DNA of 64,000 nt from the NCBI GenBank assembly GCA_013214355.1, contig JABSSL010000008.1:73898-137897 (forward strand), read 5' to 3'. The notes beneath the pieces were generated by a model. The model saw nothing but the letters and a program-made list of their open reading frames with translations, searched no databases and was not told the DNA's origin. This DNA comes from Saprospiraceae bacterium (GTDB lineage: Bacteria > Bacteroidota > Bacteroidia > Chitinophagales > Saprospiraceae). A program made the translations under genes and the position numbers. Of this stretch, positions 28,101 through 36,093 are shown one piece after another (the stretch's first letter is position 1; the number at the start of each line of letters is the position of its first letter).

Positions 28101-31100
28101 GCTGAAAGTAAACGAAGTGCCAACAGCGAGTGTCCTCCCAATTCAAAGAAATCATCCAAGACACTAATCTGATCCAACTGCAACAGCTCTTTCCATATGT
28201 TGATGATCACTACCTGATGTTCGGTTTCAGGCGCTACATATACACTTCGGTTGAGCGCTGTAGCATCTGGAGCAGGCAAGCGTTTTCTATCGATTTTCCC
28301 ATTGGAATTTAGCGGCAATTCTTCCATTTCCATCCATACAGAAGGCACCATGTACTCGGGCAACTTGGTCTTCAAAAAGCTTTCGAACTGCTTCTTATCC
28401 ATCCTCGTCTTCGGGACTACATAAGCAAGCAGACGAACCTGTCCAAACTTATCTTTTTTGGCCACTACCACACTGCTCTTGACTCCAGGACATTGGCTTA
28501 GTATCTCATTGATTTCACCTAGCTCAATGCGGTAACCACGTACCTTTACTTGATCATCCTTTCGTCCCAGGTACTTGATCTGGCCGTTTGGAAGCCAAGC
28601 CGCCAAATCTCCCGTTTTGTACAGGCGAGCCCCTTCCTTGAAAGGGTCAGGAATGAACCGATCTGAGCTAAGGATGGGACGGTTGAGGTAGCCGCGAGCA
28701 ACCTGCACTCCACCGATATGTAACTCCCCAGGAACACCAACAGGAACCAGATTATCATGCCTATCAAGGATGTGTAATTGGGTGTTCCAGGTAGGCTCCC
28801 CGATGGGAACATAATCTTGCTCGTAGTAGTGCACTGGAGCCTCCCAAAAAGAGACTTCTATCGCAGCTTCGGTAGGTCCGTAAAGGTTGTAGAAACCAGC
28901 AGTGGGTAGAGCTGCTCTGAGTGTCCTGACGTGATTGGGTAGGACCGCCTCGCCACTACTGATCACTCGCTTAAGGCTTGAGCAAGCTCCCTTTGGTAAT
29001 TCCATTAAGAAAGCTTCCAGCATGGAGGAAACAAAATGGATAGTGGTAATGGATTCTCGCTCCACTAGCTCACGTAAATAAACGGGATCTTTGTGCCCAT
29101 TTGTGGAAGCAAAAACCAACCTAGCGCCAGCTAATAGTGGACTGAACAATTCCCAGACAGAGACATCGAAGCAGAAGGTAGTTTTCTGCAAGAAAACGTC
29201 CTCTTTGGTGAAATTGAAGTAATCCAAGCCCCATAGTAAGCGATTGACTACCCCTAGGTGTTCATTCAAAACGCCTTTGGGGCGGCCCGTAGATCCAGAG
29301 GTATAGATGACATATGCTGGATCATTAGGAGATAGCTGGATCTCCGGCGCGTTGGAAGATTGATCATATAATTGTGGATTTTGAAGATCAAGCAGTTTGA
29401 TATCATTATTGTAGCTAATCTCAATCAACTTCTCAGCCACATCAGCCTGAGTAAGTACCAGACTGGCATTTATATCTGTTACAATAAATTCTATTCGCTC
29501 TCGTGGAAAGGCAGGATCAATTGGCACATAAGCCGCTCCCGCTTTCATGACACCTAAAATACCAACCATCATTTCAAGCGATCTATCCAAACACAAACCT
29601 ACCAGTTCTCCTTTATTCACGCCTGCCTCTATCAGGCAATGGGCAAGCTGATTTGCTTTATTATCCAGCTGAGTGTAGGTAAGTACCTCATCCTCAAACT
29701 GAATCGCAATGGAATCTGGCGTTTCAGTAAGTTGTTGGTCAAACAGATCCAAGATAGTTGCTGGTGTATAGGTCTTTTGCGTGTCATTAAATGCGTGCAA
29801 CAATTGTTGGCGTTCCGCATCAGTAAGCATTTCGATCTCAGACAGCAGGAGTTCTTCTCCCTTAATCATTTGTGTTAGCACTTGCTTGAAGTGACCACTG
29901 ATACATTCTACCTGCGCTGCCTCCAACAAATCACTGTTGAAATCAAAATGAATATCTAGGGTTCGCGCTTGTGCTATGACTACAGTAAGGAGATAATTTG
30001 TGCGTTCATCCATTTCCACATTAGAGCCCTCCAGGGACTGTTCGCCCATTAGCTCATCTCCAACCGGATAGTTTTCGAAAACTAGGATACTATCAAAGAA
30101 ATCCCCCTTAACCCCCTTCCAGTTCTGTATAGCATTCAAAGAAGCATACTGATATTCCCGAGCCTGGGTGTGGCCCTGCTGTAGGTTAACTAGCCAAGGC
30201 GCCACTTTGGCTTTCGCATCCACCGTAGCGCTAAGCGGAATGGTATTGATATAAGGCCCTACTCTATCCTCTGCATTGCTAAGTACAGGAGGTCGTCCAG
30301 AAACCGTTACGCCATATACCACATCTTTTTTCGCCGTGTAGGTAGAAAGCAAATAAGCCCAAACCCCTTGCATGATAGTATTGACGGTAATTCTATGTTT
30401 TGCCGCGAACTGTAGCAGTTCTTTTGTGAAGGCCACCTCAAAGTGTAAATTGATCTTTTCAATATGAATCCCTCCCCGGTTTCTTTCCTGCGAGGGAGTA
30501 AGGAATGGCAATAGGCTAGGTCCATCAACGGGAGACAGATAATCCTCCCAAAAGGCTTTCATCTGTTGGATATCCTGCTCTTCAATGTAACGGATATAGT
30601 CTTCGAACCGGTCTTCCTTTCGTACTACAGGGGCCTCCCCTTTTTGGAAGCGCTCGTAGTTTACCAACAGTTCTTCCATGATGACTGGGGTAGACCAACC
30701 ATCCGTCAGGATATGATGACAACTCCAGATCAAGCGATGACGACGATCATCCAGCTTAAAAACGGTAACTCTTGTTAGCGGAGGACGAGTCAAATCAAAT
30801 CCGCTTCTTCGGTCTTCTTCCATGAAAGCTGCAATAGCTGCAGCTTGCTCTTCTCGACTCAATGCACTGTAATCGATCTCTTGGAAAGGGATCTCTACTT
30901 TTTCGAATACGGCTTGGAGTGGGAGGGAAAAATCCTGGGCAAAAAAGGCCGTTCGCATGATTGAATGTGACTGCAAAAGTTGATTCCAGCTAGCCTTAAA
31001 AGCCGGCTGATCTAGATTGACAAATTCACAAACAAACTGATCAATATAGGCGCCCGAATTAGCATTGTAAAGACTGTGAAAGAGGATTCCCTCCTGTAAG

Positions 31101-34100
31101 GGGCTAAGTGGATATAAAGCCGTTATGCCCTGTTTAGCCAGCCCTAACTCTTCCATTCTTACCAAGAATGTATCTAGCTCCGTAAAATGCAGATGTTGGC
31201 TAAGTCCATAATCTGCTGGAGTAGGTTGGGGCACTTCCACTGAAGTAGTATGAGAAAGTAGTCCTTCTAAGTTTTGAATAAAACTAGTCGCGAGGCGCTT
31301 GATTGTACCTGCTTTGTATTGATATTTAGAATAATTCCAGCTCACCCTTAGCTCGCCTTCCACCACAAAGCAATCCACCATCAATTTAGCATCTCTACTA
31401 TTTTCTACGCTCGATGCCTTTCCCGCACTTTCTCCCGCTTGGTGTAACCAGCTACCACTTTGAACGGCATTATCGATTTGTCCTAAGTAGTTAAACTCAA
31501 TGTCCCAACATTGCGCACCTTCAAATTGGTTTCTTATATCTGCATTGGGGTGTAAGTATCTCAAAGCTCCATAACCGATACCTCGCTCCGGCAATCGACG
31601 GAGTTGCTCCTTAACGGATTTAATGATATTAGTACTAGAAGTGGAATCTTCCACGGATAGTAATACCGGATATAGATTTGTAAACCAACCTACCGTTCTG
31701 GACGTATCGATAGTGTCATCAATAGCTTCCCGGCCATGCCCTTCGAGTCCAATTACTACTGCGTCTTCCTCCGTCCAATCACAAAAGGTTTTCGCTAGAG
31801 CTGCCAACAAGAGATCATTGACTTCCGTTTGAAAAGCCTTATGTGACTCCTTCAACAACATTTTTGTATAGACAGGGGAGAGGTTTTCAAAAAGGGCGGT
31901 ATAATCGGCCTTAAGGGGCTGTTTAGATTTATCTACAGGAAGCGGTTTATAGGTTTGATTGGCAGCAAGCCAATAGTCCAATTGTGCTTCTACCTTATAT
32001 TGCTGGGCATAATCGGCCAAGGCCGCTGACCATTGTCTGAAGGAACTGGTTTTAGGCCCTAGATCAATAGCCTTACCTTCCGACAGTTGCTGCAGCGCCT
32101 GTTCAATATCTTCCACCAGAATACGCCAGGAGACACCATCCACAGCCAAGTGGTGGATACCAACGAAAAGCCGATTCAGCGGCTCCCCTTCAGGTGTTTT
32201 GATAAGGACAAATCTGCTAATCTCCCCTTTTTCAAGCTCCAGGCTTTCCTGATATCGATAGCAAACCTCAGGCACGAACCTGGGCAGTTCCTCTACCGCA
32301 ATTTGTGAAAGATCTTCCACGGCCAGTTCCCCCAGATAGCTTCCGTATTCTTGCAGCCACTGTCCCTCCTTTTTATAATACTTTAAGCGCAGGGCATCGT
32401 GATGCTCCATCAAACGGGCTACTACCTTCTCTAGCTCTTGACTTGAGATGGCCTTGTCAACTCCCCAGATCAAAGCCTGGTTATAGTGATGGGGCTTAGC
32501 GTAAGCCAGGTCAAAAAAGCGTTGTTGTATGGGAAGCAGTGAAGCAGGGCCAGTTAGTAGGCCTTGCTCGGTTTGAATCTCGATGGCTTTATGCTGTACA
32601 TTCAGCGCAAGTTCGGTAATCGTTTGAAACTCAAACAGATCTTTCGGTTTTAGGAATAGCCCCTTCTGACGGGCCCGACTTACTACCTGAATACTGATAA
32701 TGGAGTCTCCGCCTAACTCAAAGAAGTTATCCTGTATGCCTACTTGTTTCGCTCCTAATAACTCTTGCCAAATATTGGCTAAGATCGTTTCTGTTTCAGA
32801 AACGGGCGCCTCAAAGTTTTCCTTTAGTTCCGTTTGCTGGCTGGGTGCTGGTAGTGCCTTTTTATCAACCTTTCCATTGACATTCAAGGGCAGTTGGGGT
32901 AATGCCACCCAAATGCCAGGCACCATATATCGCGGAAGGCTACTGCTTAAATAAGCCTCGACCTCTTTCTTTTGGAATCCGGTTTCCGCTACCACATAGG
33001 CTACTAGTTTTTTATGTCCTAGATCATCGACTCTGGCTATCACCGCTGCATCCCTGATCTCATCGTGTTGGAGCAGTAATTCCTTGATTTCTCCAAGTTC
33101 GATTCGATGTCCATTGATTTTTACCTGGTCATCCAATCTCCCCATGAAAACCAATTCGCCCGTTGAAGACCAATAGCCGAGATCACCGGTTTTATATAAT
33201 GTCCCCTTTTCTTCAAAAGGATTGTCTACGAATGATTGCGCTGTGCGTTCGGGTAAGTTTAAGTAGCCTCGTCCTACACCAACTCCTGCTACTCCTATTT
33301 CACCTGGAACCCCTACTGGACAAAGCCGATAATCCTCATCAAAAACATAAAGTCGCATGTTTTGTACTGCCTGACCAATCGGCATCCGTTCATCCGTTGG
33401 GGACTGTCGCATAATATGTAGGGTAATGTCATCGGCAGCCTCAGCTGGCCCATATGCGTTGACCAAAGGAATTTCAGGGAAGTGTGCAAACCAACGATTG
33501 GCTAGCTCCACGGGGAGTGCTTCCCCTGTAACGAGTACATAAGTAGTAGCAGAAAGATTGAGTTGTAAGAAGCCCGGTTGGGCGAATAACAGATTCAAAT
33601 AAGACGGCACCAACTGAACGTGGGTAAGTTCATCTCGCTGCCAGTTATTCATAAAGCGCCCGGGTTCCATTACCGTGGCTTGATCATAAATATAAGTTGT
33701 ACCTCCGGTAAGTTGGGTAGTAAGAAACTGCCAAACTGAAATATCAAAACTCTGAGAGGCGTTCTGCAATATCCTACTCGTTTCGTCAATCTGCAGTTCA
33801 TCAATCATAGCATAGAGGTGATTTAACATCCCCTCGTGCTCAATCATCACCCCTTTCGGTCTTCCCGTAGACCCGGAAGTATAAATTAAATACGCAAGAT
33901 TGCTCATATTCACCATTGATTCAACAGGGGTAGCAGGGTACTGCTCAATCAAAGGCCAGTCTCGATCCAATAAAACGAGTTCGGTATTTTGCAATCCTTC
34001 CAAGTGTGCTTTTTGTGGTGTCATTCCAATCATAATCGGTGCACCACTGTCTTGCAGCATATGGTTGATCCGGTCAATTGGATAAGTAGGATCAATGGGT

Positions 34101-35950
34101 AGGTAGGCTCCGCCTGCTTTAAATACACCCCAAATCGCCAACAGGAAATGCGGCGACCGATCCATACACAAGGGCACTGGACATTCCACTCCGATGCCTT
34201 TTTCTCTAAGAAAGTGAGCCAGGCGATTGGATCTTTCATCTAAGTCCTGAAAAGTCCAACTTTCCTTTTCTCCCACTACGGCCAGCGCATGGGGCCTATT
34301 TCTGACTTGTTCCGCAAAGCAATCAATGATCGTCTTTGTTTTCAAGTAAGGAACGGCGGTATCATTGAAATCAAACTTGAGCTGTTGTACCTCCTCCGGT
34401 GTCAACAATTCAAGTTCGGCCAACTTTTGTGCTGGCGAGTCGATAATCTGTCTCAGGACAAACTCAAAATGTCCAGCTATCAAGTCCGCAAATTGCTCTT
34501 CTAGCAAATCATCATTGTATAGAAATTGTATGTTTAATGTTCTTCCATAAGCTACCGTAATTTCTAGCAAGTAATTAGTTCTCTCATCTACTTCCACATC
34601 TCCCCCATCCAGCGTTTGGTCGTTCACCAGATCATCTCCAACGGGATAGTTTTCAAATACGATAATGGAATCGAATAAATCCCCTTGCCTATTTTGCCAC
34701 TTCTGGATCGTACTCAGGGCTGTATACTGAAATTCTCGTGCTCGGGTATGTGCTTGTTGAAGATCATTGAGCCAAGTGGTAATGGACTGTTCCTGATCAA
34801 GCGCAGTACAAAATGGAATGGTATTGATATATAGACCTACTCTTTCACTAGAGCGTGCTAAATCTGGTGGCCTACCAGATACCGTTACACCAAAAACAAC
34901 ATCGTTTTGTGCTGTATAGCGAGAAAGCAAATAGGACCATACCCCTTGCACGATCGAATTGATCGTTAGGTGGTTCTGTTGTGCATAGGCTTCGATCCGT
35001 TCACTGAAGGTTCGGTCAAAGCTCAGTTCTTGTTTTTTGATACTAGCTCCCCCTTTATTTCGGTCAATATTTTCTTTAGTGAAGGGAAGTAGGCTAGGCC
35101 CGTTGATATTGCCCAAATAGCTTTTCCAGAAAGCTTCTTGTTCTTTGGCATCTTTTGATTCGATATACCTAATGTAGTCCTCGTATCGGTCTTCGACTAA
35201 AGCCGGGATAGGGCGATTTTCTAGGATAGCTTTATAGCAATCTATCAATTTGCTCATCATAACCGGTGTCGACCATCCATCGGTAAGTATATGATGGTGT
35301 GTCCAAACCAATCGATATCGTTGTGCATCTAGCTTAAATAAGCTAATTCTCATCAAGGGTGGTTCCTTGAAGTTGAACCCTTTCGCTCGGTCCTTCAACA
35401 GAAAGCTTTCCAGCCGTTGTCTTTGGGCTTGCTCGGAAAGCCTGGATAGATCGTGTACTTCAAATGGCAATTGTACTCGCTTAAAAACCGCTTGTAAGGG
35501 AAGATCAAATTCTTCGTAAAAGAAAGCAGTCCGCAAAATACTGTGGCCACTCAAAAGGTAATCCCAAGACTTCTGAAAGGCAGTGACATTAAGGTCCGTA
35601 AAGTCGCAGCTAAACTGGTTTAGATAAGCAGCGGCATTCCCATCGCCATTGTAAAGGCTATGGAAAAGCATGCCTTGCTGTAAGGGGCTTAATGGATAGA
35701 CTGCTGAAATATTATCCGAGCGTTTCCCTTTCAGCGCAGCTTTGGCCTTACTTTCTTGACTAAGGTGTTTCAGTAATTGTCCTCGGTTGGATTGAATGTA
35801 TTGAGACACCTCATCGTTTCGCCCTAAAATGGCTTTTATCTCCTTGGGAGAGAGTTTATGAGAATACCCTTTAAGGGTCAATCTTTCTTGATAAACTGCC
35901 AAGGAGAGATTAAGCTGATTCAGCTTTTCTATGAATTCTTGCGTGCTCAT
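19178..35950 (-). CDS. NRPS-B: four-module synthetase with embedded FkbM methyltransferase and two epimerases
   Basis: The 5590-residue protein starts with a TubC-like docking domain (1-60). Module 9: C 83-515, A 540-1035, T Ser1083, E 1135-1560. Module 10: D-accepting C 1610-2045, A 2065-2550, T Ser2608. Module 11: C from 2665, A 3130-3945 interrupted after motif A8 by an FkbM-type methyltransferase (about 3630-3890), T Ser4008. Module 12: C from 4070, A 4522-5010, T Ser5063, E 5115-5540. The E domains show HHLAVDGVSW and HHLAIDGVSW. The last residues, after LEAFL, are a strongly acidic tail ending DFLSI, the partner type for TubC docking domains. The tail should recruit NRPS-A, whose start is 16 bp downstream. 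Upstream is the cupin hydroxylase gene, 143 bp away. All four T domains keep their serine; carriers before E domains have the GGDS variant, as expected. Confidence 0.96.
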   Translation of the reverse strand: MSTQEFIEKLNQLNLSLAVYQERLTLKGYSHKLSPKEIKAILGRNDEVSQYIQSNRGQLLKHLSQESKAKAALKGKRSDNISAVYPLSPLQQGMLFHSLYNGDGNAAAYLNQFSCDFTDLNVTAFQKSWDYLLSGHSILRTAFFYEEFDLPLQAVFKRVQLPFEVHDLSRLSEQAQRQRLESFLLKDRAKGFNFKEPPLMRISLFKLDAQRYRLVWTHHHILTDGWSTPVMMSKLIDCYKAILENRPIPALVEDRYEDYIRYIESKDAKEQEAFWKSYLGNINGPSLLPFTKENIDRNKGGASIKKQELSFDRTFSERIEAYAQQNHLTINSIVQGVWSYLLSRYTAQNDVVFGVTVSGRPPDLARSSERVGLYINTIPFCTALDQEQSITTWLNDLQQAHTRAREFQYTALSTIQKWQNRQGDLFDSIIVFENYPVGDDLVNDQTLDGGDVEVDERTNYLLEITVAYGRTLNIQFLYNDDLLEEQFADLIAGHFEFVLRQIIDSPAQKLAELELLTPEEVQQLKFDFNDTAVPYLKTKTIIDCFAEQVRNRPHALAVVGEKESWTFQDLDERSNRLAHFLREKGIGVECPVPLCMDRSPHFLLAIWGVFKAGGAYLPIDPTYPIDRINHMLQDSGAPIMIGMTPQKAHLEGLQNTELVLLDRDWPLIEQYPATPVESMVNMSNLAYLIYTSGSTGRPKGVMIEHEGMLNHLYAMIDELQIDETSRILQNASQSFDISVWQFLTTQLTGGTTYIYDQATVMEPGRFMNNWQRDELTHVQLVPSYLNLLFAQPGFLQLNLSATTYVLVTGEALPVELANRWFAHFPEIPLVNAYGPAEAADDITLHIMRQSPTDERMPIGQAVQNMRLYVFDEDYRLCPVGVPGEIGVAGVGVGRGYLNLPERTAQSFVDNPFEEKGTLYKTGDLGYWSSTGELVFMGRLDDQVKINGHRIELGEIKELLLQHDEIRDAAVIARVDDLGHKKLVAYVVAETGFQKKEVEAYLSSSLPRYMVPGIWVALPQLPLNVNGKVDKKALPAPSQQTELKENFEAPVSETETILANIWQELLGAKQVGIQDNFFELGGDSIISIQVVSRARQKGLFLKPKDLFEFQTITELALNVQHKAIEIQTEQGLLTGPASLLPIQQRFFDLAYAKPHHYNQALIWGVDKAISSQELEKVVARLMEHHDALRLKYYKKEGQWLQEYGSYLGELAVEDLSQIAVEELPRFVPEVCYRYQESLELEKGEISRFVLIKTPEGEPLNRLFVGIHHLAVDGVSWRILVEDIEQALQQLSEGKAIDLGPKTSSFRQWSAALADYAQQYKVEAQLDYWLAANQTYKPLPVDKSKQPLKADYTALFENLSPVYTKMLLKESHKAFQTEVNDLLLAALAKTFCDWTEEDAVVIGLEGHGREAIDDTIDTSRTVGWFTNLYPVLLSVEDSTSSTNIIKSVKEQLRRLPERGIGYGALRYLHPNADIRNQFEGAQCWDIEFNYLGQIDNAVQSGSWLHQAGESAGKASSVENSRDAKLMVDCFVVEGELRVSWNYSKYQYKAGTIKRLATSFIQNLEGLLSHTTSVEVPQPTPADYGLSQHLHFTELDTFLVRMEELGLAKQGITALYPLSPLQEGILFHSLYNANSGAYIDQFVCEFVNLDQPAFKASWNQLLQSHSIMRTAFFAQDFSLPLQAVFEKVEIPFQEIDYSALSREEQAAAIAAFMEEDRRSGFDLTRPPLTRVTVFKLDDRRHRLIWSCHHILTDGWSTPVIMEELLVNYERFQKGEAPVVRKEDRFEDYIRYIEEQDIQQMKAFWEDYLSPVDGPSLLPFLTPSQERNRGGIHIEKINLHFEVAFTKELLQFAAKHRITVNTIMQGVWAYLLSTYTAKKDVVYGVTVSGRPPVLSNAEDRVGPYINTIPLSATVDAKAKVAPWLVNLQQGHTQAREYQYASLNAIQNWKGVKGDFFDSILVFENYPVGDELMGEQSLEGSNVEMDERTNYLLTVVIAQARTLDIHFDFNSDLLEAAQVECISGHFKQVLTQMIKGEELLLSEIEMLTDAERQQLLHAFNDTQKTYTPATILDLFDQQLTETPDSIAIQFEDEVLTYTQLDNKANQLAHCLIEAGVNKGELVGLCLDRSLEMMVGILGVMKAGAAYVPIDPAFPRERIEFIVTDINASLVLTQADVAEKLIEISYNNDIKLLDLQNPQLYDQSSNAPEIQLSPNDPAYVIYTSGSTGRPKGVLNEHLGVVNRLLWGLDYFNFTKEDVFLQKTTFCFDVSVWELFSPLLAGARLVFASTNGHKDPVYLRELVERESITTIHFVSSMLEAFLMELPKGACSSLKRVISSGEAVLPNHVRTLRAALPTAGFYNLYGPTEAAIEVSFWEAPVHYYEQDYVPIGEPTWNTQLHILDRHDNLVPVGVPGELHIGGVQVARGYLNRPILSSDRFIPDPFKEGARLYKTGDLAAWLPNGQIKYLGRKDDQVKVRGYRIELGEINEILSQCPGVKSSVVVAKKDKFGQVRLLAYVVPKTRMDKKQFESFLKTKLPEYMVPSVWMEMEELPLNSNGKIDRKRLPAPDATALNRSVYVAPETEHQVVIINIWKELLQLDQISVLDDFFELGGHSLLALRLLSALRKAFEVDLAVRDLFEYSTVESQAQLLENRQPQAALPTLQAVERSGKLPLSFAQERLFFIDQLQGSVQYHIPMVMSFEGGVDILLVEQTFQQIVNRHEVLRTTFREETGTAFQFILPQDQWCLEKAMATDLSNSQAAQALIMEFIDRPFDLAKDHMLRAKLIEVESNRFQLALVIHHIAADGWSMNILTHEFTEIYEALRKGVTADLPSLPVQYADYAVWQREFLGEDVLAKELVYWTEQLEEVPSLDLPTDFVRPNIQSTRGAAIDVSINKEVYARLRHLTQKYQTTLYTTLLAAFKILLYRYSRQRDICVGTPIAGRQQVETQPLIGFFVNMLAIRSQLVEHSTFVDLLKQLKQTTLDAYAHQQLPFEQIVDTVTKMRDLGRSPIFQVTFTLNNATSTNQELGKDVGALQSEAIEEQYATFDLNFDLEADDHGLKLNVQYCTDLFERHTVERMIKHYQTLLEAIVLNPQQTIENLNLLDEQEQAILLGTAPAANGIRFNEGSVDLQNNQPINLRFERIAARSGAMTAVVHRAERWSYDELNAYANQIRYVLENMGVKPGVFVGIHLERSPFLVGALLGILKAGAVYVPLDTDNPSERLQKMLGDSQTNFLISSSDLMSKFEELKLDALLCVDQLTAEGRDILSDKTHCLKDASDIVASSSTNGSNQNELGSWAYMLYTSGSTGTPKGAITRHDGAMNHILAEYQALDLPDGFHFLQSAGIGSDISVWQILGPLLKSGTTVIIDKVDLLDYELLLQCLHTEQVHIVEFVPSYLWGLVEYMQQNATVLPLPTLQWIMMVGEQVPVKLVNAWRSMYPEVRILNGYGPCEASDDVAQYEITDALAPNTPRVPIGRPLANMNIVLLDQNLNLCPIGIPGEICVSGVGVGAGYWGLAEKTAQQFINNPFQELLGDTLYRTGDLGRWLPNGNLEFLGRLGRQVKIRGQRVELEEIEAFLREESWVKEAHLKIHQPEQNIDKLLCFLSLQETPDFQTKILGKSFLNEIDQRIQAYLLQHESLQDKLMTLDGGLTLLQENRSETLFLYNEIFTEQCYLQHGIKLPEDAVVFDVGANIGVFSMYVSLLYPKSQVFAFEPLPPTFDLLQANSVIYGENQRIKAFKAGLSNRAQEVTFTHYPENTMLSGRYGDLNADKRYVKSVLEQQLAASRETEALDIDLLVGRSMRQEQYRCQLLSLSDVIASEGIDRIDLLKIDVERSEWDVLQGVKEADWPKIQQMVIEVHDEEGNLARITALLQTQGFQFHLEQEKLLQETNLYNIYAYRKNRDENRGDTDLQLITIPEILKRLQTKCKKGLPQHMQPTEFIILDNIPHNLSDKVDEKQLMADYESIRSEQPNSTTNFKEARTPTEKVLLGIWQELLQRERIGIDEDFFELGGHSLLAMRVIAAIKHQLQVAVRVISIFECSTVATLAAHIDTLQQGLDLPPIEVGPRPEFIPLSFAQERLWFIDQLEGSVHYHLPMLLQLEGPLDRSAFEFAFSEIVNRHEILRTVYQQEKGIARQEILPKGIWQLAYLQADSFGTTQALEDWTRKEMDRPFDLSKDHTLRVYLIEQSADRYLLMIVMHHIASDGWSMSILVDELFELYYSRLEARPANLADLPVQYADYALWQRKHLTDEIMLKKLDWWEARLRDAQPLELLTDYPRPAVQSTNGAELKLMLDQGLSKDLQRLSLEQGATLFMTLLGAFKVLLYRFSGQKDISVGTAIGNRELQEIEPLIGFFINSIVLRTKIDPSWSFETFLRQLKKDTLNAFAHQEVPFEQVVERLDPERDLSRSPLFQAMFVLQNTPGTTSTAEESMEGLRCYPVAEAPVSAKFDLTLRATQKEEGIHLELEYCTDLFKTETISRFMGAYQEILQVLVSNPQTIVSQFSLLTDAEEQEILKLAGTTPAPYELNLTVIDLFREQVAIHQQAICLSQGDTAISYLELEHKSNQLAHYLMAKGVQASTLVAICLDRSIDLMIAILGVLKSGAGYLPIDPEYPMGRANYLLQDSQATFLISASTISLAVMDLGSVETIIVDQAAENIRTFPATTPNIGPETNQLAYVLYTSGSTGQPKAVAIEHANLSNYLQWCREIYPSHLTVSMGLHTSIGFDLTVTSIFLPLITGGQIVIAASKEEGQPDLLPLLQDDRIDTLKLTPSHLRLLTGMDLSESSVRTLIVGGERLTTGLAEQVTASFAGKVKIYNEYGPTEATVGCICHLFRPGQEMTDSVPIGNPIFNTDVYVMDEAQHLVGRGVMGELYIGGDGLARGYLNKVGLSVDRFVQHPFRKGKRLYRTGDRVRWLADGNMIYLGRTDEQIKIRGHRIEPAEIEAVLQAHEEVNACVIIAHPDHNGYDRLVSYVVPNNTLDAKRLEAYLSERLPNYMVPSIWMSLEQIPLTVNGKADKEALPKPSLAPTAAQEYTPPRTIEEEILVTAWQNLLGIERVGVFDNFFSLGGDSIVSIQVVSQLAQAGYTLRPRDLFMHQTIAELAPHVKTGAEEIEAEQGNLSGAVGLTPIQSWFFDRAFNEPNHYNQAVLLQIDKKLSPEQLTEVVQKIVAQHDALRLQYTNAGGEWLQYYSDQSSQLQLEDWRARSLEGFPKELEDLCNHYQETLAIEAGDLFRFVLIKTPAEITHNRLLIVIHHLAIDGVSWRILLEDMTLLLNAVEKGAALELRPKTSSYRQWQEALVELAIQDKLLGQLPYWEQAINAYRPLPKENTRSKFPLVKEEAQYAARLDQNLTSDLLQQVHHAYNTQINDILLSALSRCLCSWTGFDQVVIGFEGHGRVDIANKLDVSRTLGWFTNMYPVGLAAPAQQKEADLIKSVKEQLRQLPDQGIGFGVLKYLHLDLEVRTRLAGVVAWDIVFNYLGQFDNALEADGALLGAAENTGYASSPNNQMDTPLTITCSIAAGQLIIVCSYSNLQFKAATIEQLANSFLRELKVLIEHCKNKKETEHTPSDFGFDSAVSYQDLEAFLNEEDEDEDFLSI
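19300..23765 (-). other. NRPS module 12: C-A(Asn)-T-E, giving D-Asn
   Basis: Code read as DLTKIGEVGK, matching the Asn code DLTKLGEVGK with a conservative change. T serine codon at 20762-20764 (GGDSI). E domain motif HHLAIDGVSW near residue 5250. Confidence 0.85.
23820..27962 (-). other. NRPS module 11: C-A(unknown, interrupted by methyltransferase)-T
   Basis: Code read as DIWEMVGDDK. It resembles DIWELTxDDK codes reported for 2,4-diaminobutyrate but differs at three positions, so the substrate is uncertain. Motif A8 reads GRLGRQVKIRGQRVELEE and A10 reads SDKVDEK, both off consensus, with the A10 Lys kept. T serine codon at 23927-23929. Confidence 0.8.
24280..25060 (-). other. FkbM-family methyltransferase domain inserted in the module 11 A domain
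   Basis: Between A8 and A9 lies an insert with the SAM-binding motif VVFDVGANIG, then AFEPLPPTF, and the FkbM signature KIDVERSEWDVLQG (consensus KIDVEGxExxVLxG). Normal A9/A10 sequence resumes at LPQHMQP and SDKVDEK. Known interrupted A domains carry methyltransferases at this same A8-A9 site, usually N-methylating or, in the KtzH example, side-chain O-methylating. FkbM enzymes are mostly O-methyltransferases. Confidence 0.85.
28020..31125 (-). other. NRPS module 10: D-accepting C-A(Ser)-T
   Basis: Code read as DVWHISLIEK, one conservative and one Asp-to-Glu change from the Ser code DVWHLSLIDK. T serine codon at 28127-28129. The C domain follows an E domain within the same protein and has YPLSPLQEGILFH. 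Confidence 0.82.
31200..35703 (-). other. NRPS module 9: D-accepting C-A(basic/diamino?)-T-E
   Basis: Code read as DIWQLTADDK. This is one change (Gln for Glu) from DIWELTADDK, associated with 2,4-diaminobutyrate. A diamino or other basic acid is a tentative call. T serine codon at 32702-32704 (GGDSI). The E domain would make it a D-residue directly after D-Tyr8. Confidence 0.78.
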
Positions 35951-35980
35951 GTATTACCTATTATCAGGCTATGGAAATGT

Positions 35981-36018
35981 ATAGGATTGGGATTGCATAT
36001 TGCTTTCCCCAATACTAT
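35981..36018 (-). other. Imperfect 11-bp hairpin between cupin and NRPS-B genes
   Basis: ATAGGATTGGG (35981-35991) pairs with CCCAATACTAT (36008-36018) with one mismatch around a 16-nt loop. It lies 30 nt before the NRPS-B start codon. No T-run follows on the minus strand, so it is more likely a processing or stability hairpin than a terminator. Confidence 0.35.
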
Positions 36019-36093
36019 CCAGGCCATTGATCCATCCAAAGAGAATCATGGGAATAGTAAAGGGTAAAATGTTCGCTAAAAAAGGCTACTTCA

